Positions 10,210 to 19,038 of a DNA stretch of 64,000 nt are shown one piece after another. The DNA comes from Acidobacteriota bacterium (GTDB taxonomy: Bacteria > Acidobacteriota > Terriglobia > Acidiferrales > UBA7541). The position numbers and the translations under genes are program-made. Under the pieces are notes generated by a model. It did not search any database, was not told where the DNA came from, and saw only the letters and a program-made list of their open reading frames with translations. The DNA is taken from assembly GCA_023481105.1 (NCBI GenBank), contig JAMCWK010000026.1:7400-71399 (forward strand), in the 5' to 3' direction. Numbering within the stretch: position 1 is the first letter of the stretch; the number at the start of each line of letters is the position of its first letter.

Positions 10210-10590
10210 ATGAAGGGCAATCAGCAGCGAGGCGCAGGCAGCATCAAAGCCATCTTTGCGACCGCGATCCTCGTAGTCATCGCGTGGACGCTCTTTCAGG
10301 TGGTGCCCGCGTACATGGATAACTACTGGGTGCAGGACGCCATGACCAACGAGGCGCGGTTGGCCGCCGTCAACCGCAAGAGCGATGATGACGTGCGCGA
10401 GGCCATCTGGAAGGTCATCCGCGAGCGCGATATCAAGGCTACGCCGCCCATCCAGCGCGAGAGCATCCGCGTGGAATACATGGGCCGCGCGGTGAACATC
10501 TCCCTGAAGTACAGCATCGAAGTGAATTTGTACTTCTACAAGTTCACGCTCAATTTCACGCCGAACGCCGGCGATCGTCCCATCGTGTAG
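10210..10590 (+). CDS. hypothetical membrane-anchored protein
   Basis: MKGNQQRGAGSIKAIFATAILVVIAWTLFQVVPAYMDNYW; one N-terminal TM. Confidence 0.6.
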   Translation: MKGNQQRGAGSIKAIFATAILVVIAWTLFQVVPAYMDNYWVQDAMTNEARLAAVNRKSDDDVREAIWKVIRERDIKATPPIQRESIRVEYMGRAVNISLKYSIEVNLYFYKFTLNFTPNAGDRPIV

Positions 10591-10594
10591 AAGC

Positions 10595-10628
10595 CGTCTG
10601 TCCAGACGACATGCGGCCGCAGGCCGCA
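10595..10628. repeat. double hairpin in the gap before the PBP gene
   Basis: CGTCTG-TC-CAGACG (10595-10608) and TGCGGCC-GCA-GGCCGCA (10612-10628). Confidence 0.7.
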
Positions 10629-10714
10629 CGGCCGGCACGAACCTTTGGAGCCCAGCGCGCATCGAAGTTCGCAGGCCGGACTCTATTCGGGTTCCGGCGC
10701 AGGGTAGGCTCGCA

Positions 10715-13432
10715 TTGCGCGTACGCATCAGCAAAGGTTTCTGGTCCTCGCGGTTCGGCCTCGCTCTTCTGGGGGCCGCCCTCCTGTTTTTTCTCACCGG
10801 CGCCGGCATCTTCGCGTTCTACTACGTGCGCTATTCGCGCATGATTGACGAGCGGCTCTCCGGGCAAGCATTCGAGAATACTTCGCGGGTCTTCACCGGG
10901 CCGCGGCGCATCGCTCCGGGGCAGAGTGTTTCGCCCGGAGAGATGGCGTCGTACCTGCAACGCGCTGGATACAGCGACACCGACGCTGCCGGAGCTATCG
11001 GGCGCTACCGGCTGTCGGGTTCGTGGCTGGAGGTGCGCCCCGCGGCGGGGTCATACTTCGGCGCGGGGCCGGCGCTGCGCGTGGAGTTTTCCGGCGGTGC
11101 AGTGGCGCGCATCGTCAACCTGCGCACAGGCGGCGCGCTGGACAGCGCGGAACTCGAGCCGGAACTGCTGACCAATCTTTTCGATGTTTCGCGCGAGAAG
11201 CGGCGCCTGGTGCGCTTCAACGATTTGCCCAAGCATCTGGTGGACGCCGTGCTCTCCGCGGGAGACAAGCGTTTCTTCGAGCATCCGGGGTTCGATCCCA
11301 TCCGCATTCTGGGCGCGGCGTGGGCCAACGTGCGCCGCTCGGACCGCACGGAAGGCGCCAGCACCATTTCCATGCAGGTGGCGCGCAGCTATTTCTTCAG
11401 CACCGAGCGCACGTGGAAACGCAAAGCAGCGGAGACGCTGGTGGCGCTGCAACTCGAGCAACGCTTCAGCAAAGAACAGATTTTCGAGCTGTACGCCAAC
11501 CAGGTGTACTTGGGCAACCGCGGGAGCTTCGCCATCCGCGGATTCGGCGAGGCGGCGCGGGCGTATTTCGGGAAGGACGTGCGCGACCTCTCGCTGGCCG
11601 AAGCGGCGTTTCTGGCGGGCATCGCGCGTGCGCCGAACCGCTACTCGTCCGCCGAACGGCACGTGGAGCGCGCCAACGAAGCGCGCGATCGCGTGCTGAC
11701 GCAGATGGTGGAGAACGGGCAAGTCTCCGCGGAGGCGGCCGCGGCCGCGAAGAAAGCGGCGTGGCACATCCTCAGCGGCACGCTGGAAACCAGCGCAGCG
11801 CCGTACTTCGTGGATATGGTCAAGGACCACCTGCTGGAGCGCATCACCGAAGCGGACCTCATCGCGCAGAGTTACCGCATCTACACAACGCTGGACAGCG
11901 ACCTGCAACGCGCCGCGGCGGAAGCGATGGACGTGGGCTTGCGCGAGATTGACAAGCAACTAGCCCCGCGGTACGCGCGCTGGCGGCTGCAACAGAAGAA
12001 AACCGGGGAGCCCGCGCCGCTGGCGCAAGTGGCGCTGGTGGCGCTGGATGCGCGGACCGGAGAAATTAAGGCGCTCATCGGCGGGCGCAATTACGGCCAG
12101 AGCCAGTTGAACCGCGTACTGGCGCGGCGGCAGCCGGGCTCGGCGTTCAAGCCGTTTGTGTACGCCGCGGCCTTCGACAACGCCGTGGACGGCCTTGAAC
12201 CAATCATCACGCCCATCACCACGGTGATGGACGAGCCCACTACTTTCCACTTCGAGGACAAGGAATACACGCCGAACAATTACGGCGAACAGTTTTACGG
12301 CACGGTGACGCTGCGCGAGGCACTGAAGCGTTCGCTGAATGTGGCCACGGTGAAAGTGGCGGAGATGGTCGGTTATGACCGCGTGGTGGAAATGGCGCGG
12401 CGGCTGGGGTTGGACCCGAAAATTCAGGCCACGCCTGCGGTGGCGCTGGGAGCGTATGAGATGACGCCGCTGGACGTGGCGGCGGGCTACACGGTGTTCG
12501 CCAGCGGCGGCGAGCGTGCGGAGCCGATGTTTATCCGCAGCGTGGTCTCCGCCACAGGCGTTTCGATGGAACGCAACACACCGCGCAAACATGCGGTGCT
12601 TGACCCGCGCGTGGCGTACATGGTGACGAATCTACTGGAAGAAGTGGTGAATCACGGCACGGCTGCGGGCGTGCGCTCGCGCGGATTCACCGCGCCCGCC
12701 GCAGGAAAAACGGGGACGTCGCACGATGGCTGGTTCGCCGGTTTCACCAGCAACCTGCTATGCGTGGTGTGGGTCGGCTTCGACGACAACCGCGAGCTAG
12801 GTCTGGCGGGCTCGGCCTCCGCGGCGCCCATCTGGGCGGAGTTCATGAAGCGCGCGACGGCTTTGCCTGCGTACCGCAACACACAAGAGTTTGGACCGCC
12901 CCCCGGCGTGATTACCGCGCTGATTGATCCGGTGACGCTGTACCTGGCGACGCCGTCGTGCCCCGCGCCGCGAGAAGAAGTGTTCATCGAAGGCACGGAG
13001 CCGAAGGAGTTCTGCCCGAGCCACGGCGGTCGCTCGCTGGCGCAATCTGCCGAGGGCGGCTCGTGGCTCTCGCGCATCTTTGGCGGAAAGAAGAAAGAGC
13101 CCGAGCCGGAAGCGGAAGCTGAAGAAGCGCCCTCTGCGCCCGCGGGGGACGCAAAGGCAAGCGGATCGTCCGCGACGGCGCGGCCCGTTGCCAAGCCGCG
13201 CGCGGCGAAACCTGCGGCAAAGACTCCCGCGGGAGGCGCCACCCAGCAAGCGGAGGCTCCGCAAGAACGAAAGAGCATTTGGCAGCGACTTTTTGGTATC
13301 TTTGGGGGAGGAAAAAAGGACGCACCCAAGCCGCCGGCAGGGGAACCGGCGAAAAAGAAAGATGACAAGCAGCAGGCGCCGCCGCGTCCCGCCAAACCGG
13401 GAACCGGCGCCGGGGAGGGGAAGTCGCCATGA
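10715..13432 (+). CDS. class A penicillin-binding protein (transglycosylase/transpeptidase, PBP1-type)
   Basis: 905 aa; STISMQVARSYFFS; RRQPGSAFKPFVYAAAFD; TAPAAGKTGTSHDGWFAG; Lys/Pro/Ala-rich C-terminal tail. Confidence 0.93.
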   Translation: MRVRISKGFWSSRFGLALLGAALLFFLTGAGIFAFYYVRYSRMIDERLSGQAFENTSRVFTGPRRIAPGQSVSPGEMASYLQRAGYSDTDAAGAIGRYRLSGSWLEVRPAAGSYFGAGPALRVEFSGGAVARIVNLRTGGALDSAELEPELLTNLFDVSREKRRLVRFNDLPKHLVDAVLSAGDKRFFEHPGFDPIRILGAAWANVRRSDRTEGASTISMQVARSYFFSTERTWKRKAAETLVALQLEQRFSKEQIFELYANQVYLGNRGSFAIRGFGEAARAYFGKDVRDLSLAEAAFLAGIARAPNRYSSAERHVERANEARDRVLTQMVENGQVSAEAAAAAKKAAWHILSGTLETSAAPYFVDMVKDHLLERITEADLIAQSYRIYTTLDSDLQRAAAEAMDVGLREIDKQLAPRYARWRLQQKKTGEPAPLAQVALVALDARTGEIKALIGGRNYGQSQLNRVLARRQPGSAFKPFVYAAAFDNAVDGLEPIITPITTVMDEPTTFHFEDKEYTPNNYGEQFYGTVTLREALKRSLNVATVKVAEMVGYDRVVEMARRLGLDPKIQATPAVALGAYEMTPLDVAAGYTVFASGGERAEPMFIRSVVSATGVSMERNTPRKHAVLDPRVAYMVTNLLEEVVNHGTAAGVRSRGFTAPAAGKTGTSHDGWFAGFTSNLLCVVWVGFDDNRELGLAGSASAAPIWAEFMKRATALPAYRNTQEFGPPPGVITALIDPVTLYLATPSCPAPREEVFIEGTEPKEFCPSHGGRSLAQSAEGGSWLSRIFGGKKKEPEPEAEAEEAPSAPAGDAKASGSSATARPVAKPRAAKPAAKTPAGGATQQAEAPQERKSIWQRLFGIFGGGKKDAPKPPAGEPAKKKDDKQQAPPRPAKPGTGAGEGKSP

Positions 13433-14241
13433 ACGCATTTCAAGTGAAGAGGGTATTCTGTCTCCGGCCTGTGCTGCTTCTGCTCGCAATGACTTTGAGC
13501 TTTCCGCTCTCCGCCACGCCACAGGAAACTTCGCAGGAACCGCCGTCGCCGCGCACGCCACGAGAGATCGCGGAATTGCGGGCGGACATCATGATGGCGC
13601 GCAAGCTGTACTCCGATGCGATTGAAGCGTACGAAGTGCTGCTAAAGAAAGAGCCAAAGAACGCGGAGCTGCTGAACAAGATCGGCGTGGGCTACAGTAA
13701 CCTGACGAAACTGGACAAGGCCAAGAAATACTACGAGCGAGCCATTAAGGCCAACCCCAAGTACGCTTCGGCGCTGAACAACTTGGGCACCGTGCATTTC
13801 TATCAAAAGAAATTCCGCCGCGCGATCAAGGTGTACGAGCGGGCCATCGCGGTGAACCCCAATTCCGCCACCTTCCACGGAAACGCGGGCCATGCTTGGT
13901 TTGCGGACAAAAAATATCCCCAGGCCATCACCGCGTGGGTCCGCGCTTTGGAACTGGACCCGCAGGTGTTCGAGCACCGCGGCGGCGCAGGCGGCACGAT
14001 CCTGCAAACCAGTTCAGTAGAGCAGCGCTCGATTTTTTATTTTTACATGGCGAAGACCTATGCCAGCCTGAACAACGCGGAGCGCTGCGCGCATTTTCTG
14101 AAGCGCGCCATTGACGAGGGGTACAAAAAAATCGCTGAGATTGAAAAGGATCCGGCCTTCGCAAGCGTCATCAACGACCCGCTGGTGAAAGAAGCGCTAC
14201 AAACACCTCCGCCCACGCCGCTGGCGCGGCCGACAACCTAA
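13429..14241 (+). CDS. TPR-repeat lipoprotein/secreted protein
   Basis: Signal-like N-terminus and repeats such as KAKKYYERAIKANPKYASALNNLGTVHFYQKKFRRAIKVYERAIAVNP; overlaps the PBP stop. Confidence 0.85.
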   Translation: MNAFQVKRVFCLRPVLLLLAMTLSFPLSATPQETSQEPPSPRTPREIAELRADIMMARKLYSDAIEAYEVLLKKEPKNAELLNKIGVGYSNLTKLDKAKKYYERAIKANPKYASALNNLGTVHFYQKKFRRAIKVYERAIAVNPNSATFHGNAGHAWFADKKYPQAITAWVRALELDPQVFEHRGGAGGTILQTSSVEQRSIFYFYMAKTYASLNNAERCAHFLKRAIDEGYKKIAEIEKDPAFASVINDPLVKEALQTPPPTPLARPTT

Positions 14242-14242
14242 A

Positions 14243-15886
14243 TTACTTCTTTGGCGTAGACTTCCCTGAGAGATCCAAGAGCGTGGAAACCGTGCCCATT
14301 TTTTTCGCGACATTGTCGCGCAGGAGCACGCGGGCTTCGTAACGGCCGGGAGCGAGCGCAACCTGCTTGCGGAAGCGGAATCCTGACATGGCGAAAATCT
14401 TCTGCTGGTCGGGACTAATCCAAGTGGTCAAAGTTACCGGAAAAGTCCTTCCCTCCGTTTTTCCAATCGGCCGCACAAATGCCAGGTAATCCAGATTGAT
14501 GCGGGAGTCATCCGGATTCACCGCGATGCCTCCGGCCGGAGAAATGAGCACGAATTCAACCTGCACTTCCTTGCCTTGCGTGGCCACGACGGACCAACTC
14601 AAGCGCAGCGGAACGAACGTGTAGTCGAGGGGGGACACCAGAGCACTATTGACCTCTTCTTTCCCGATTGACGGTGCCTTGCCTTCGACAGGCGCCACCA
14701 TGAATCCACTCCGGGCACGCACTACCGTCTTGGGCTGATTCATGGTGAGCTTCAGAGTGTGCCAGCCGGGCTTGTTGTCTCCGCGCAAATAAAATCCGAG
14801 GATGTAGTAGTGATTCCCATCGGACAGGAGCTGCTCCACGCATTTGGTGGGAAAGGTTGTGCAAGTCTGTCCACCAGTTTTCTCCGCGACTGCTAAAAGC
14901 GAAGCCGTATTTGTCGGGATTTGACCGGAGTTCGGGCGCATAAGTTCTGCGGAGCCGGAGTTTTCCGGCGAGAATTTTCGCTCCCATTCCGGGTTCACCG
15001 TCCCATTGCTGTCGATCGGATAAACGGAAATATTGGCATGGCTCAAAGACTTCCACGCACGTGTCAACTTATCTTCCAATTGGGATTCGAATCGCAGGCT
15101 TGTGGAAGTGACACCCTGAAAAGCGTCCCATGTTCCTCCTGGAAAACCCGTGGACATCCAGATCAGCTTCTTGCGCCCCGGAACGCCGCGGTAGGCTTCG
15201 GAAATCTGCTGAATCGCATCCACAGTCATTTCCGCTTTTCTGAGCCCAATATCCGACAAAGTGTCGCGGTACATATCGAGGTGACGCAAAACTGAGCTGC
15301 TTTGGCCTTCTTCCATTAGAGCAAACGGGCTCGCCCAATTCGCAAGCGTCTCCGGCGGGGGCGTCTTGCCGGATTGCCAGCGCTCGATGGCTTTGGTGAG
15401 ATTTCCGAGGTCGCTGGCGAAGGAATGGATTTGAATCAAGCCGTCACGAGAGAGCAGGAAAACGCTCACGGGCATGTGGGCCTCCGCAAACTGGCGCGTC
15501 ATATCACCCAGGAAACTGGAGATGCGTGCGCGTGTGGCCCAACTACTGTTGAGATAATCAAGAAAAAGAATGACCACGTCCTGGCGGGCTTCGGCCGGAG
15601 CGTAATTTTGCACGGTGCGTGGAGGGAGGGCGACGCCCTCCACCTTAGCAGGCATTGCGTCAATTTCTTCGAACACCTCCACCGGTTCCGGCTGGCCGTT
15701 GTGCAGCAGGACAAAATCCTTCGCGGTGAGTCCGGTGACTGGTTTTCCATCTTGCGTCACAACCGCGGGCACCAGCACCAGCTCGGCTTTGCGCTTGATG
15801 GTGGAGGTGGGGGCTTCTTGCTGCTGGCCAGTCGCGGGCGCGATGGTCAGCAAGATTACCGCGAGGGCCCAGTAGCATCGCTTCAT
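14243..15886 (-). CDS. VWFA-related domain protein
   Basis: MKRCYWALAVILLTIAPATG...KAELVLVPAVVTQDGKPVTGLTAKDFVLLHNGQPEPVEVFEEI...DVVILFLDYLNSS; family common in Acidobacteriota. Confidence 0.8.
   Translation of the reverse strand: MKRCYWALAVILLTIAPATGQQQEAPTSTIKRKAELVLVPAVVTQDGKPVTGLTAKDFVLLHNGQPEPVEVFEEIDAMPAKVEGVALPPRTVQNYAPAEARQDVVILFLDYLNSSWATRARISSFLGDMTRQFAEAHMPVSVFLLSRDGLIQIHSFASDLGNLTKAIERWQSGKTPPPETLANWASPFALMEEGQSSSVLRHLDMYRDTLSDIGLRKAEMTVDAIQQISEAYRGVPGRKKLIWMSTGFPGGTWDAFQGVTSTSLRFESQLEDKLTRAWKSLSHANISVYPIDSNGTVNPEWERKFSPENSGSAELMRPNSGQIPTNTASLLAVAEKTGGQTCTTFPTKCVEQLLSDGNHYYILGFYLRGDNKPGWHTLKLTMNQPKTVVRARSGFMVAPVEGKAPSIGKEEVNSALVSPLDYTFVPLRLSWSVVATQGKEVQVEFVLISPAGGIAVNPDDSRINLDYLAFVRPIGKTEGRTFPVTLTTWISPDQQKIFAMSGFRFRKQVALAPGRYEARVLLRDNVAKKMGTVSTLLDLSGKSTPKK
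15625..15641. repeat. short palindrome inside the VWFA-related CDS
   Basis: GGAGGGC-GAC-GCCCTCC; encodes KVEGVALPP on the minus strand. Confidence 0.6.
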
Positions 15887-15984
15887 GGGACCTTCTTTTG
15901 GAGCGCTAGAGGACGGGCGGCGTCTTGATTCTGGCACTTCTTACTTTAGTGAATACCGGAATTGCATTTTGCGCGTGCTCACCA

Positions 15985-16007
15985 AGCGGCGGCGTGAAGC
16001 CGCCGCT
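15985..16007. repeat. GC-rich hairpin in the divergent gap
   Basis: AGCGGCGGC-GTGAA-GCCGCCGCT, 9-bp perfect stem, followed by AC. Confidence 0.75.
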
Positions 16008-16144
16008 ACTCGGGCATAGTGCTGTTATACTGATGACAGCATGCTGCCTCGGACTGTCCTCGCCGTGGCGTCACTCCTCCCTGTGGGCAGGGCGGCGCGA
16101 GCCGCATCCGCCGCGCGTTGGATTGTCCGTGCAGGAGACCGCCC

Positions 16145-17536
16145 ATGAAACGCAGAAAATTCTGGCTGAGGGCATCGCTGTTGCTGGTGGCGGGCACCGC
16201 GATGGCAGCGGCCAGGCAGGCGCCGCCTGCGGCACCTGCCGCGCCGGATGCAGCGCGAGTGCTGGAAGTGCGGCTGGATGACGCGATCTATCCGACGCAG
16301 GCCGACTTCATCCATGACGCGTTTGCGGAAGCGGCGCGCACGAACGCGCGGCTGGTGCTCATCACCATGAACACGCCCGGCGGGCTGGACAGCTCCATGC
16401 GCGCCATCATCCAGCAAATCATCACCTCGCCGGTGCCGACCGTGGTGTACGTGTCGCCGGCGGGGACGCGTGCGGCCTCGGCGGGCTACTACATATTGCT
16501 TTCCGCGGACATTGCGGCGATGGCGCCGGGCACAAACACCGGCGCGGCCTCGCCGATATTCGTCATCGGCGGGCAGCCGGTGCAGATTGACGAAACCCTG
16601 CGCAAGAAAGTGATGAACGATGCCGCGGCGTATCTGCGCAGCATCACCGACAAGCGCGGGCGCAATCCGAAGCTGGCGGAACTGGCGGTCACCGAGGCCA
16701 AAGCGTTCACAGAACGCGAGGCGCTTGAGGGCAAGCTGATTGACCTGATCGCGCCGAGTACGGAGGATTTGCTGGCGCAGTTGAACGGGCGGGAAATCCG
16801 GCGCTTCGACGGCACGACCGTGAAGCTGGCGCTGCCCAACCCTGTGCGCACGAATTTCGAGATGACGGGGCGGCAGAAATTCCTGGGACGCATCGCACGC
16901 CCGGACGTGATGTTCATCCTTGTGGTTTTGGCGGTACTGGGAATTTATTTCGAGTTCAGCAATCCCGGGCTGATTGTGCCGGGCGTCGTCGGAGGCGTGT
17001 CGCTGATCCTGGCGCTGATCGCCATGCAAATCCTGCCGATCAATGCGGTGGGCGTGCTGCTGATCCTGACGGCGCTGGTGCTGTTCGTGCTGGAAGCGAA
17101 AATCACCAGCCACGGCTTGTTGGGCATGGCGGGCGCGCTGGCGATGTTCTTTGGCGCGATGCTACTGATTAAGCCGGGCATCACCGGGGCGGGTGTCAGC
17201 CCAATGGTGGCGGGGATTGTCACACTGCCGTTTGCGTTGATTACCGTGCTGCTGATGCGGCAGGTGTTCAAATCGTTTTCGTGGAAGCCGTCCACCGGCA
17301 TGGAGCAAATGGTGGGCGCGAGTGGCGAAGTGACCACGGCGGGGGAAACACCCCAGGCCGATGGTTCCTATCACGGCCAGGCCTCAGTGCAAGGCGAACT
17401 GTGGCGCGTGGTAGCGGCGCAGGCGCTTCCCAAGGGCGCGCGCATACGCGTGATGAAGGTGGACGGGCTGACATTGCATGTAGAATTGGCCGGTGCGCCG
17501 CAAGATGCGGCCGCTGCCACGACGAAGCACGCATGA
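16145..17536 (+). CDS. NfeD-family protein (ClpP-class serine protease-like N-terminus, OB-fold C-terminus)
   Basis: LVLITMNTPGGLDSSMRAIIQQII...YVSPAGTRAASAGYYILL; membrane segments; C-terminal MVGASGEV domain. Confidence 0.88.
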   Translation: MKRRKFWLRASLLLVAGTAMAAARQAPPAAPAAPDAARVLEVRLDDAIYPTQADFIHDAFAEAARTNARLVLITMNTPGGLDSSMRAIIQQIITSPVPTVVYVSPAGTRAASAGYYILLSADIAAMAPGTNTGAASPIFVIGGQPVQIDETLRKKVMNDAAAYLRSITDKRGRNPKLAELAVTEAKAFTEREALEGKLIDLIAPSTEDLLAQLNGREIRRFDGTTVKLALPNPVRTNFEMTGRQKFLGRIARPDVMFILVVLAVLGIYFEFSNPGLIVPGVVGGVSLILALIAMQILPINAVGVLLILTALVLFVLEAKITSHGLLGMAGALAMFFGAMLLIKPGITGAGVSPMVAGIVTLPFALITVLLMRQVFKSFSWKPSTGMEQMVGASGEVTTAGETPQADGSYHGQASVQGELWRVVAAQALPKGARIRVMKVDGLTLHVELAGAPQDAAAATTKHA

Positions 17537-17601
17537 GTTTGAGGCGAGCCACAAACTTTGCATGACGCACTCGGTGTACAGTTTCTCTGAGGGAGGGCAC
17601 G

Positions 17602-18369
17602 ATGGCTGAATACGCATGGATCATCGCGGTCTTTATTTTCTTCATCTGGTTTTGGAATTCGCTGTACATCATCAAGGAATGGGAACGCGGTGCGGTGCTG
17701 CGGCTGGGACGGATGCTTCCGGACGCAAAGGGGGCGGGCCTGCGCATTGTGCTGTGGCCCATCGAGACGCTGTACCGCATTCCGCTGCGGCTGGTGACGC
17801 TGGACGTGCCACCGCAGGACGTCATCACGCGCGACAACGTCTCCGTGAAGGTAAATGCGGTGTGCTATTTCAAGGTGGTGGACGCCAACCGTGCGCTGCG
17901 CGAAGTGGAAAATTATCTGTATGCCACGTCGCAGCTTGCGCAGACCACGCTGCGCAGCATCGTGGGCCAGTTCGAGCTGGACCACATTCTCTCGGAACGC
18001 GAAAAGGTAAACTCCAAATTGCAGGAAATCCTTGACCACGACACCGAACCGTGGGGTATTAAGGTGACGAAGGTGGAAGTCAAACAGGTGGACATTCCGG
18101 AAGAAATGCGCCGCGCCATCGCCAAACAGGCGGAGGCGGAGCGCGAGCGTCGCGCCAAGGTGATCCACGCGGACGGCGAATACCAGGCCTCCGCAAAACT
18201 GTCGCAGGCGGCGGAAGTGCTGGCCACGCAGCCCGCGGCGATCCAGCTCCGCTATCTGCAAACACTCACGGAAATTGGCGTGGAAAAGAACACGACGATC
18301 GTGTTCCCGCTGCCGGTGGACCTCATAAGCCTGTGGGTGAAATCCATGAAAGAGAAAGAGACGAAATAA
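17602..18369 (+). CDS. slipin/stomatin-like SPFH protein
   Basis: IIKEWERGAVLRLGRMLPDAKGAGL...LDVPPQDVITRDNVSVKVNAVCYFKV. Confidence 0.93.
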   Translation: MAEYAWIIAVFIFFIWFWNSLYIIKEWERGAVLRLGRMLPDAKGAGLRIVLWPIETLYRIPLRLVTLDVPPQDVITRDNVSVKVNAVCYFKVVDANRALREVENYLYATSQLAQTTLRSIVGQFELDHILSEREKVNSKLQEILDHDTEPWGIKVTKVEVKQVDIPEEMRRAIAKQAEAERERRAKVIHADGEYQASAKLSQAAEVLATQPAAIQLRYLQTLTEIGVEKNTTIVFPLPVDLISLWVKSMKEKETK

Positions 18370-18372
18370 ACG

Positions 18373-19035
18373 ATGGGTAACGGAATGAAAAAACCTGGGG
18401 GCGGCCGCGAGACGGTGCTGGAAAGCCGCCACGTGGTGGGAATGTTCCTTGGCGTGGTGGTGCTGTGCGGCGTGTTCTTCACGCTGGGCTACGTGATGGG
18501 ACGCACACAGCAGGACTCCAGCGTGAAGGCGGTTTCCGCGTCGAATGCCGCGGCGCGCCCGGCGGGAAAACCTGCGACGCCTGCTCCGGCGCCGTCGAGC
18601 TGGGATTTCATGGGCGGTGACGCGAAAAAGGCGCCGGACAAGCTGGAAGCGCCGGCGAAAACCACCGCTGCCGGCGGGCCGCCACCGGTAATTACGTCCA
18701 CGCCGATTAAAACGGAAGGCGCTGTGACGAAAGCGCCGGAAAAGACGGCACCGGTAACGAGGACTTCTCCTGCGCCGCCGAAGAATGCGCTGACTAAAGC
18801 GCCGGCCATTCCGCGCGGCTACGTGGTGCTGCAAATCGCGGCGCTCACGCGCGAAGGCGACGCGCTGGCGCTGGTCGAGGCGCTGCAGAAAAAACAGTTT
18901 CCGGCGTTTCTTCTTGCGCCGACTACCGGCAACCTCTACCGCGTGCAGGTCGGGCCGTATCCCGACGGCAAGGCCGCCGACACCGCCAAAAAAGCCCTCG
19001 AACGCGAAGGCTTCAAAGCCATCACCAAGCGCTGA
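18373..19035 (+). CDS. SPOR-domain protein
   Basis: One TM; C-terminal YVVLQIAALTREGDALALVEALQKKQFPAFLL...YRVQVGPYPDGKAADTAKKAL. Confidence 0.85.
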   Translation: MGNGMKKPGGGRETVLESRHVVGMFLGVVVLCGVFFTLGYVMGRTQQDSSVKAVSASNAAARPAGKPATPAPAPSSWDFMGGDAKKAPDKLEAPAKTTAAGGPPPVITSTPIKTEGAVTKAPEKTAPVTRTSPAPPKNALTKAPAIPRGYVVLQIAALTREGDALALVEALQKKQFPAFLLAPTTGNLYRVQVGPYPDGKAADTAKKALEREGFKAITKR

Positions 19036-19038
19036 CGC

